Assembly: GCA_900546515.1 (NCBI GenBank)
Contig: URDG01000019.1
Location: forward strand, 1-52,941
Length of the DNA stretch: 52,941 bases
Direction of reading: 5' to 3'
Source of the DNA: an uncultured Eubacteriales bacterium
GTDB lineage: Bacteria; Bacillota; Clostridia; Oscillospirales; Oscillospiraceae
Shown here: in pieces, positions 16,091 through 22,508 of the stretch
Numbering within the stretch: the first letter of the stretch is position 1
How the letters are laid out: each line of letters opens with the position of its first letter
Notes under the pieces: generated by a model
Database searches by the model: none
The model's input: only the letters and a program-made list of their open reading frames with translations
Told to the model about the DNA's origin: nothing
Made by a program: the position numbers and the translations under genes

Positions 16091-17730
16091 AGAACGGATA
16101 TAAAAACGGTGTGTTTTCCGCCATACGGATAGCGTCGTCGTCATACCGCCTGCTCACGGCCGGTACGTTTTTGTGCGTGGCAGCATCGGTCGCGGCGTCG
16201 CTGGTACCGCCGCTGCTGCTGGCCCGCATCATTGACCGGCTTACCGGGGGCATCCCGCTGAGCTCTCTCGCGGTGCTGGTCTACTTTGGCGGCCTTGCGC
16301 TGGAGGGGATCCTTTCCTCCGCGCAGGAGAGCCTGCTGGTGCTGTTCGGCCAGAAAATGACCCACGCGCTGCGTTCGGAAATGTCGCAGAAGCTGACGAG
16401 GCTGCCTGCCGGTACGCTGTCGGATAATAATCCCGGCGAGGTGGCCGCACGCTTTTCCGGCGATGTGGATACCGTAGAGGCGCTCTTTACCTCCGGCATT
16501 ATCAGCATGGCGGCGGACGCCTGCCGTATTATTTCGATCATGGGCGTTATCGCGGTAAAAAATACCGGCCTGGCGCTGATACTGCTGCTGGTGCTGCCGT
16601 TGTTTGCGGTATTTACCCGCTGTGTGCAGAAGCGCATGCTGGCCGCACAGCTGGATAACCGCCGCGCCGTCGCCGCCGTGTCCGGTCAGGTGCCGGAGAC
16701 GCTGCACAATATCCGAACCATCCGCGCGCTGGGACTGGAGACGTATATGGAGCGCCGCTATGACCGGCGTATCGGCGACAGCTATGCCGCAATGGAGCGC
16801 ACGAATTTTTATGATGCGGTCTATTCGCCGGTCGTGCTGCTGCTGAACGCCGTCGTGGTTGGTATCGTCATGCTCCTCTCGGCCTCCGGCAATGCGCAGA
16901 TAATGAAGCTGTTCGGCATGTCGGTCGGCACGTCGGTCGCGGTCATCAGCTATATCTCCCGTATTTTTGCGCCGATCGAAAGCCTCGGCATGGAGATACA
17001 GACCATCCAGTCGGCCATGGCGGGCGTTAGACGTATCGACGCATTTCTTGACCAGCCTGAACGCGACATTCCCGATGAGCGGGCGGAGGCCGCGCGGGGC
17101 GATGTGGAGCTTTCGCATGTGACCTTCGGCTATGGGGAAAAGCATGTTCTGGACGATTTTTCCATGACAGTAAAGCAGGGCGAGTCCGTTACGCTCATAG
17201 GCAGGACCGGGGCGGGAAAAAGCACTGTGTTCAAGCTGCTGCTCGGACTTTACCGGCCCGAGGCCGGTACGGTCACCATCGGCGGCGTGGATGTCTCGGC
17301 CATTACGGACCGGGAGCGGCGTAGCTGCATCAGCTGCGTGGAGCAGCATTTTTCCCGTGTGCCGGGGACTGTGCTTGAACAGATCACGCTTGGCGACCCG
17401 CACATTACAGAGGATATGGCGAAAAAAGCTGCAAAGCTTGCCGGGATAGATGCAGCCATCCGGGCATTGCCGGACGGTTATTCGGCGGTGTGCACGGACG
17501 GTATGTTCTCGCAGGGAGAGTGGCAGCTTTTGTCGATCGCCCGCGCTGCGGCGGCAGATCCCGCAGTGCTTCTTCTGGATGAGATCACGGCAAATCTGGA
17601 TGCGGAGACAGAGGCGCGCGTGCTGGAGGCTTTGCGTCATGCGTCCGAGGGGCGCACGGTCCTTTCGGTCTCGCACCGCATTTATGAAAATCTTGGCGGC
17701 AGGACCGTAGAGATAAAAGCGCGGCAGTAA
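16087..17730 (+). CDS. ABC exporter half, canonical-Walker-B subunit
   Basis: The 547-residue partner of the preceding gene, with six membrane helices and a C-terminal ATPase. Walker A is GRTGAGKST and Walker B is VLLLDEITANLD with the catalytic Glu. Its signature is FSQGEWQLLSIARA instead of LSGGQ. Paired across the dimer, the abnormal signature faces the Asp-containing Walker B of the first subunit, giving one inactive and one active ATP site. I chose the ATG at 16087 rather than the GTG at 16081: it makes an ATGA overlap with the upstream stop and has AGGAGGGG at 6 bases. A strong terminator follows 13 bases after the stop. Confidence 0.88.
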   Translation: MKNGYKNGVFSAIRIASSSYRLLTAGTFLCVAASVAASLVPPLLLARIIDRLTGGIPLSSLAVLVYFGGLALEGILSSAQESLLVLFGQKMTHALRSEMSQKLTRLPAGTLSDNNPGEVAARFSGDVDTVEALFTSGIISMAADACRIISIMGVIAVKNTGLALILLLVLPLFAVFTRCVQKRMLAAQLDNRRAVAAVSGQVPETLHNIRTIRALGLETYMERRYDRRIGDSYAAMERTNFYDAVYSPVVLLLNAVVVGIVMLLSASGNAQIMKLFGMSVGTSVAVISYISRIFAPIESLGMEIQTIQSAMAGVRRIDAFLDQPERDIPDERAEAARGDVELSHVTFGYGEKHVLDDFSMTVKQGESVTLIGRTGAGKSTVFKLLLGLYRPEAGTVTIGGVDVSAITDRERRSCISCVEQHFSRVPGTVLEQITLGDPHITEDMAKKAAKLAGIDAAIRALPDGYSAVCTDGMFSQGEWQLLSIARAAAADPAVLLLDEITANLDAETEARVLEALRHASEGRTVLSVSHRIYENLGGRTVEIKARQ

Positions 17731-17743
17731 GACGGCGTAAAAC

Positions 17744-17782
17744 GCCCCGGCAGTTTTCACAAGAACCTGCCGGGGCATTTTG
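17744..17782 (+). terminator. Terminator of the MarR-ABC operon
   Basis: A perfect 10-bp stem, GCCCCGGCAG (17744-17753) with CTGCCGGGGC (17767-17776), is followed by ATTTTGG. Confidence 0.8.
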
Positions 17783-17855
17783 GTGATTTCACGGACGCGC
17801 AAATTGTGTTATAATCGCGCTGATAAAACCAGAGCTATAGGAGGAAAAACAAAAA

Positions 17856-17897
17856 ATGGCATGCGCTGTCATCGCATGGATATGCACGGTCATTTGA
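17856..17897 (+). CDS. Possible 13-codon peptide ORF with strong ribosome site
   Basis: AGGAGG at 17839-17844 precedes an ATG by 11 bases; the frame gives MACAVIAWICTVI and stops at TGA. A TATAAT at 17810-17815 could serve as its -10 box, though the -35 region is poor. It lies in the 200-base gap between two operons pointing toward each other. It may be a leader peptide, the start of a lost gene, or chance. No function is claimed. Confidence 0.25.
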   Translation: MACAVIAWICTVI

Positions 17898-17916
17898 AGT
17901 TGGCAGACATGATACC

Positions 17917-17949
17917 GAAAAAGACGGCGTGACCGAAGTCACGCCGTCT
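17917..17949 (-). terminator. Terminator of the DegV gene
   Basis: A perfect 12-bp stem (17922-17933 with 17938-17949) has a TTCG loop on the minus strand and is followed there by a T-run (17917-17923 region). Confidence 0.85.
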
Positions 17950-17986
17950 CAATAATATACGGTTCCGGAATTTTCACCGCTTCTGT

Positions 17987-18868
17987 TTACGGTCTGCGCC
18001 CGTTGCAGAGATAGAACACGGTCAGCAGGCCGGGGCCGCAGTGTGCGCCGATAACGACGCCAAGCCCGGTGATGCTTATCTCACCCACATCTGGGTATGC
18101 CTTCCTGATCTCGTCGCGCACGAATTCTGCATCGGACACACAGTCAGCCTGAAGAATGTGCATCTCAAGCCCATTTGTATCTATCTCGCTGAGGTCATTT
18201 TTGACGCTGTCGAGTATCGAGGCGAGAGCGGCCTTGCGTCCCCGCACTTTTTTTACAACGTCCAGCGTGCCGCCGTTGGGGACATAGAGCACGGGCTTTA
18301 TAGAGAGCATGCCGCCGACAAGCGCCGCTGCGTTCGACACGCGGCCGCCGGCCTTGAGGTATTTGAGGTCGTCCACAGTGAAGCGGTGAGCGATTTTAAG
18401 CTTGTTTTCCTCACCCCATGCTATGACCTCGTCATAGCTCATCCCGGCCTCCTTACGTGAGACCATGTTCTCCACGAGAAGCCCCAGTCCGCCGGAGATG
18501 CATAACGTGTCCATCACGTACAGCTTCCTGTCAGGAAACTCACGGCGTACCATCTCAGCTGCGATCTGCGACTTTTCAAAGGATACGGACATTTTCTTCG
18601 ACATGTCGAGGAAAATCACATCTTTCCCGGTCTCAAGCAGAGAACGGAAGAAGTCGAGGTATACAAACTCGTTTATCATTGAGGTCTTGAGCATATCGCC
18701 GCGGCGCATACCGGCGTATACGGCGGCTCGGCTCTCTTCACGGCAGTCATCCTCAAAAAGCTGGTCGCCTACGGTGTAGGTGTAGCTTATGAAAGGAATA
18801 TTATGTGCCTCAAGATATGTCCTCGGGAGGTCGGAGGTAGACGATGTGGCAATAATATAATCCTGCAT
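17987..18868 (-). CDS. DegV-family fatty-acid-binding protein
   Basis: A 293-residue DegV-family protein. These cytoplasmic proteins bind a single fatty acid and in Firmicutes (FakB) present it to the FakA kinase for phosphorylation and phospholipid synthesis. Diagnostic are the N-terminal IIATSSTSDLP, the DMLKTSMINEFVY block with the conserved TS, and the C-terminal GVVIGAHCGPGLLTVFYL. Length is normal. No FakA-like gene is nearby. It is transcribed alone from its own promoter and ends at a strong terminator. Confidence 0.88.
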   Translation of the reverse strand: MQDYIIATSSTSDLPRTYLEAHNIPFISYTYTVGDQLFEDDCREESRAAVYAGMRRGDMLKTSMINEFVYLDFFRSLLETGKDVIFLDMSKKMSVSFEKSQIAAEMVRREFPDRKLYVMDTLCISGGLGLLVENMVSRKEAGMSYDEVIAWGEENKLKIAHRFTVDDLKYLKAGGRVSNAAALVGGMLSIKPVLYVPNGGTLDVVKKVRGRKAALASILDSVKNDLSEIDTNGLEMHILQADCVSDAEFVRDEIRKAYPDVGEISITGLGVVIGAHCGPGLLTVFYLCNGRRP

Positions 18869-18918
18869 GTTTAATCTCCTTAAATCAATTTATAATTGCT
18901 GTATTCAACAGCATGACA

Positions 18919-18947
18919 ATACTACAATAAATTCAAGTATTTTTCAA
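18919..18947 (-). promoter_or_regulatory. Promoter of the DegV gene
   Basis: On the minus strand TTGAAA (18942-18947), a 17-base spacer and TAGTAT (18919-18924). The rest of the gap to lysA holds only the lysA promoter. Confidence 0.5.
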
Positions 18948-19057
18948 CCATATATCAAGTATGTTTGACATTTCTGGTGAACGTGCCTAAAAAGAGATAA
19001 GTACCGGCCGTATTTTTTCTGCCGTTGCCCGAAAATCTGTCAGGCTCAATCGAGGCG

Positions 19058-19086
19058 TTGACACGCCGTGCGCCGGGTGGTATCAT
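19058..19086 (+). promoter_or_regulatory. Promoter of lysA
   Basis: TTGACA (19058-19063), a 17-base spacer and TATCAT (19081-19086), 24 bases before the lysA start. The short leader leaves no room for a lysine riboswitch. Confidence 0.7.
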
Positions 19087-19110
19087 GTTTCGGCATAGGG
19101 GTGATTCAGT

Positions 19111-20403
19111 ATGCTCAGCGAAAATATAGAAAGAAACGCCGGCGGACATCTGACATTTGCGGGCTTTGACGTGTCAAAGCTTGCGGCAAAGTACGGAACT
19201 CCGCTTTATCTCATGGATGAGCAGCGGGTGAGAGACAACTGCCGCATGTATGCGGATGCGTTCAGAAAAGGCTTTGGCGATAAGGGAAAAGTCCTGTATG
19301 CGAGCAAGGCTGCCGCCTTTAAGCAGATGTACAGGATCGTCGCCGAAGAGGGGCTCGGCGCGGACGTTGTATCGGCGGGTGAGATATGCACTGCCGCCGC
19401 GGCGGGTTTCCCGATGGAGAACGTGTATTTCCATGGAAATGCAAAGACCGATGAGGATATACGTTTTGCAATATCCCAGCATGTCGGATATTTCGTCGCG
19501 GATAATGTCGAAGAGCTCATGAGCATAAGCCGTGAGGCGGGCAGGGCCGGCATGTGTCAGAAAGTCCTGCTGCGCGTCACACCGGGTATTGACCCGCATA
19601 CCTATGCCGCCGTGAACACCGGCATGGTGGATTCAAAATTCGGCGTTGCGATAGAGACGGGACAGGCGGAAGAGTTCGTGAGGCTGGCGCTTGCGCAGAA
19701 AAATATTGACGTGCGCGGCCTGCACTGCCACGTCGGCTCGCAGGTCTTTGATGAGGACGTCTATGAGCGCTCCAGCATTATTATGATAGGCTTTATGGAT
19801 AAGCTGCGGCGCGAACTCGGCATTGTGCTGCCGGAACTGGACATGGGCGGCGGTTACGGCGTGCAGTATCTTGAAAGCGGCAAGAAAGCGGATATCCACG
19901 GCAGGATAATAGAGCTTGCCGGATATATGAAGGCTCAGTTTGAAAAGCTTGATTACCCGCTGCCGGCGGTCATAATGGAACCGGGGCGCAGTCTGGTAGC
20001 CGATGCGGGGATGACCGTGTATACGGCGGTCTCCGTCAAGGAGATACCGGGATATAAAAACTATGTTGCGATAGACGGCGGCATGACGGACAACCCGCGC
20101 TATGCCCTTTATCAGGCGGAGTATACCGTGCTCAATGAGACGGAGCGCGGAGAGCAGCAGGTGTTTGACCTTGTCGGCCGCTGCTGTGAGAGCGATGACA
20201 TCATCCAGCCTGCCGTCCGGCTGAATTCGGACACGAAGCGCGGCGACTTTATCGCAGTGTGTACGACCGGCGCATATAATTATTCAATGGCGTCGAATTA
20301 TAACCGCATCCCGCGGCCGCCGGTAGTCATGCTCTCCGCAAAAGGCGATTATATAGCTGTCCGCCGTGAGACGAATGAGGACATCATAAATCTGGACGTA
20401 TAA
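19111..20403 (+). CDS. lysA: Diaminopimelate decarboxylase
   Basis: A 430-residue fold-III PLP enzyme that decarboxylates meso-diaminopimelate to lysine, the last step of the pathway. The PLP lysine is Lys66 in VLYASKAAAF. Other family blocks are GLHCHVGSQVFD, MGGGYG, MEPGRSLVADAG, the cysteine-containing GRCCESDD that contributes to the active site across the dimer, and the C-terminal TTGAYNYSMASNYNR. Length is typical. A weak GGGGTGA precedes the start. It is monocistronic, with its own promoter and a terminator 20 bases after the stop. Confidence 0.95.
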   Translation: MLSENIERNAGGHLTFAGFDVSKLAAKYGTPLYLMDEQRVRDNCRMYADAFRKGFGDKGKVLYASKAAAFKQMYRIVAEEGLGADVVSAGEICTAAAAGFPMENVYFHGNAKTDEDIRFAISQHVGYFVADNVEELMSISREAGRAGMCQKVLLRVTPGIDPHTYAAVNTGMVDSKFGVAIETGQAEEFVRLALAQKNIDVRGLHCHVGSQVFDEDVYERSSIIMIGFMDKLRRELGIVLPELDMGGGYGVQYLESGKKADIHGRIIELAGYMKAQFEKLDYPLPAVIMEPGRSLVADAGMTVYTAVSVKEIPGYKNYVAIDGGMTDNPRYALYQAEYTVLNETERGEQQVFDLVGRCCESDDIIQPAVRLNSDTKRGDFIAVCTTGAYNYSMASNYNRIPRPPVVMLSAKGDYIAVRRETNEDIINLDV

Positions 20404-20422
20404 ATACGTATAAATGTATAGT

Positions 20423-20462
20423 GAACCGGCAGTGCTGAAACGCACTGCCGGTTCGCGTATTT
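20423..20462. terminator. Bidirectional terminator between lysA and the aminotransferase
   Basis: A perfect 13-bp stem, GAACCGGCAGTGC (20423-20435) with its complement (20442-20454), is followed by GCGTATTTT. It serves two converging genes. Confidence 0.85.
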
Positions 20463-21583
20463 TAAAGGCTGTTTACATAGCGCGTTATTGCGGCCAGACC
20501 GTCTTTCAGTGTTGTGCTGTCGCTGGCGTAGCCGATGCGGAAGCTGTGCGGCTGCTCAAAGCAGTCGCCAGGCGTCACAAACGCGCCGGTTTTATAGTAC
20601 ATGTCCCTGCAGAAGTCGTAGGAGGGAATGTCGAGATCATAGTAGACGAGCGCGGTCGTACCGGCCTGCGGCTTCGTGTAGCGCATGCATGGCGTGCTGT
20701 TGACCCATTCGTCCAGAATGGCGAGGTTTTCCCGCACTATGCCGCGGTTGCGGGCGAGAAGCGCATCCTTATGCTTCAGCGCGAGCGCTGCAAGCTCTTC
20801 GTCGAGCATACCGCAGCTTATCAGGTCATAGTCGCGGTGCGACACGCAGCTTTTCAGCAGCTCGCTGTCGTGCGCGGCGATCCAGCCGAGGCGCAGTCCG
20901 GCAAGTGAAAACACTTTCGACATGCTGCCGACCGATATGCCCTTTTCGTATATGTCGACGATGGAGTCGCACCATTCGTCGCGCTGCGTGAGATGGCGGT
21001 ACACCTCGTCGCACAGCACGTATGCGCCGATGCTGCGCGCGATGCCGGCAATATCGCAGAGAAGCTCGCGGGACATAAGCGCGCCGGTGGGATTGTTGGG
21101 ATTGTTGATGCAGATAAGCTTTGTGCCCGGTACGGCCAACCTGCGCAGCTCGTCAAGATCGGGCAGAAAACCGTTTTCCTGCGTGAGGTGCAGCATTTTC
21201 ACGTCTGCACCGAAGGATTCGGGGATGGAGTAAAGCTGCTGATAGGTCGGCATGATGCTTATCACACGGTCGCCGGGCTCTATGAGAGAGTAGAGCAGAT
21301 GATGGTTTGCACCGGCGGCGCCGTGCGTCGTGATGACCTCCTCCGGCTTTACTGTTTTGTACAGCCCGCAGATGCCATCACGCAGAGCCGGCATGCCCTC
21401 GATGCAGCCGTAAGTCAGGCGCTTTTCGCCGAAAGCCCGCCAGAATTCGGCCTGATCCTCGCCTGCAAGTCCGAAAAGCTCGTTGAGCGACACGGAGTTG
21501 ACGCAGGTCTCGGCAATATTATACTTTGCACCTGTCTCATAGGCATTCATCCATTCCTCAACGGCAAATGCTTTGATCTTCAT
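20462..21583 (-). CDS. PLP-dependent aminotransferase, fold I
   Basis: A 373-residue class I/II aminotransferase. The PLP lysine is Lys223 in GSMSKVFSLAGLRLGW. The pyridine-binding Asn is in NNPNNPTG, the Asp in YVLCDEVYRHL, and the phosphate-binding Arg in the SLAGLRLG loop and SFRIGYASD near the end. The substrate cannot be read: it resembles the broad group annotated as aspartate/aromatic or capreomycidine-synthase-like enzymes, not LL-DAP aminotransferase. The ATG at 21583 was chosen because GGAGA lies eight bases upstream, 17 codons inside the longest frame. A perfect promoter and a long leader with an 18-bp terminator hairpin lie upstream, so expression is probably attenuated. Confidence 0.85.
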   Translation of the reverse strand: MKIKAFAVEEWMNAYETGAKYNIAETCVNSVSLNELFGLAGEDQAEFWRAFGEKRLTYGCIEGMPALRDGICGLYKTVKPEEVITTHGAAGANHHLLYSLIEPGDRVISIMPTYQQLYSIPESFGADVKMLHLTQENGFLPDLDELRRLAVPGTKLICINNPNNPTGALMSRELLCDIAGIARSIGAYVLCDEVYRHLTQRDEWCDSIVDIYEKGISVGSMSKVFSLAGLRLGWIAAHDSELLKSCVSHRDYDLISCGMLDEELAALALKHKDALLARNRGIVRENLAILDEWVNSTPCMRYTKPQAGTTALVYYDLDIPSYDFCRDMYYKTGAFVTPGDCFEQPHSFRIGYASDSTTLKDGLAAITRYVNSL

Positions 21584-21737
21584 GAATTTGTCTCCTTTTC
21601 TGTTTATACGCCCGGAAAAAGAAAAGATGCTCAAAACCCTGCCTTATAGCATACCGTCCGGCATGCCGTACCTACGGCAAGGTTTTGAACACCTTTTGCC
21701 CCGCACCCGGTGGTGCGGGAGGTTTTCCGATTCGATT
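21584..21737 (-). promoter_or_regulatory. Structured 5' leader with terminator hairpin (attenuator candidate)
   Basis: The predicted transcript of the aminotransferase gene begins near 21737. It forms an 8-bp GC hairpin (21698-21717, loop of four), then a continuous 18-bp stem pairing 21676-21693 with 21626-21643, counting G-U pairs. That stem encloses smaller palindromes and a repeated GCATNCCGTNC, and is followed on the minus strand by TTTTCTTTTT (21616-21625). This is a complete intrinsic terminator inside a leader, 33 bases before the start codon. No T-box, SAM, lysine, TPP or guanidine riboswitch core is recognised. Confidence 0.65.
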
Positions 21738-21743
21738 GGCGTT

Positions 21744-21772
21744 ATTATATACGCCATGGCGAGTCCTGTCAA
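21744..21772 (-). promoter_or_regulatory. Perfect promoter of the aminotransferase leader
   Basis: On the minus strand TTGACA (21767-21772), 17 bases, TATAAT (21744-21749): both boxes are consensus. Confidence 0.85.
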
Positions 21773-21808
21773 CCATTTTCGCGGCCGTACCGGCCGTTTT
21801 GAGGCGGG

Positions 21809-21837
21809 TTGACAGAGAATACCATGTGCTGTATTGT
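21809..21837 (+). promoter_or_regulatory. Promoter of the sigma/anti-sigma pair
   Basis: TTGACA (21809-21814), a 17-base spacer and TATTGT (21832-21837). It is a housekeeping-type promoter; no ECF-type AAC-CGT pair is obvious upstream of the sigma gene. Confidence 0.6.
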
Positions 21838-21950
21838 AAAACCGGTGAAAACAGACCCATAAAAATTTCAACTTTAATGCAATACTTTCCTGCGGATGCT
21901 GTTTATATAGGTGAAGGCTCTCGAGAGAATACGTTAAAGGAGACACGGAT

Positions 21951-22508
21951 ATGGATGACGCAAAGATAGTGGAGCTGTACTGGGCGCGCTCCGACGCGGC
22001 GCTCACGGAGACGGTAAAAAAGTTTGGCCCGTACTGTCATACCATCGCCTATAATGTCCTTGAGAATGTTGAGGACAGCGAGGAATGTGTCAATGACACA
22101 TACATGCGCGCGTGGAATTCCATGCCGGATAAACGGCCCGCCGCACTCGCGCCGTATCTTGGCCGCATAACGCGGAATCTCGCGCTTAACCGCATCATTG
22201 AAAAGAATACCCTTAAACGGGGCGGCGGCGAGGTCGCGCTTGCGCTTGATGAGCTTGACGAGTGTACGGCTTCATCCTACAGCCTTGAGCGCGAGGTTGA
22301 AGCGCGGGAGATAGCGGCGGCGATGAACCGGTTCCTGTCAAAGCTGCCGGATACTGAGCGGGCGCTTTTTATCAGCCGGTACTGGTTCATGGCGTCGGTA
22401 AGAGAGCTTGCGGAGAAGTTCGGCTTCTCCGAGAGCAAGACCGTCAGCATGCTGCGCAGGACACGGCTCAAGCTTAGAAAATTTCTGACCGGGGAGGGAT
22501 TGGTGTGA
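21951..22508 (+). CDS. ECF-type RNA polymerase sigma factor
   Basis: A 185-residue two-domain sigma factor. Region 2 contains CHTIAYNVLENVEDSEECVNDTYMRAW and region 4 is LPDTERALFISRYWFMASVRELAEKFGFSESKTVSMLRRTRLKLRKFL, whose helix-turn-helix reads -35 elements. Such factors are held by a membrane anti-sigma factor and released by envelope signals. The start has AAAGGAG at 9 bases. Its stop overlaps the GTG start of the next gene (GTGA), coupling it to its presumed anti-sigma partner. Confidence 0.9.
   Translation: MDDAKIVELYWARSDAALTETVKKFGPYCHTIAYNVLENVEDSEECVNDTYMRAWNSMPDKRPAALAPYLGRITRNLALNRIIEKNTLKRGGGEVALALDELDECTASSYSLEREVEAREIAAAMNRFLSKLPDTERALFISRYWFMASVRELAEKFGFSESKTVSMLRRTRLKLRKFLTGEGLV

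Noticed and set aside
16141..17802. Long minus-strand frame of 553 codons across the second ABC gene
   Set aside because: It is the shadow of a GC-biased gene: no ribosome site, His/Arg/Gln-rich nonsense composition, while the plus strand encodes a complete ABC exporter half.
19058..19110. Lysine riboswitch before lysA
   Set aside because: The promoter lies 24 bases from the start codon, leaving no room for an L-box.
20462..21583. LL-diaminopimelate aminotransferase partner of lysA
   Set aside because: Neighbouring lysA made this tempting, but the sequence lacks the DapL features I know and is convergent with its own promoter.
21584..21737. T-box, SAM, lysine or guanidine riboswitch
   Set aside because: None of the conserved cores (T-box TGGNACCGCG, SAM or lysine consensus, ACGR loops) was found; only the terminator architecture is supported.
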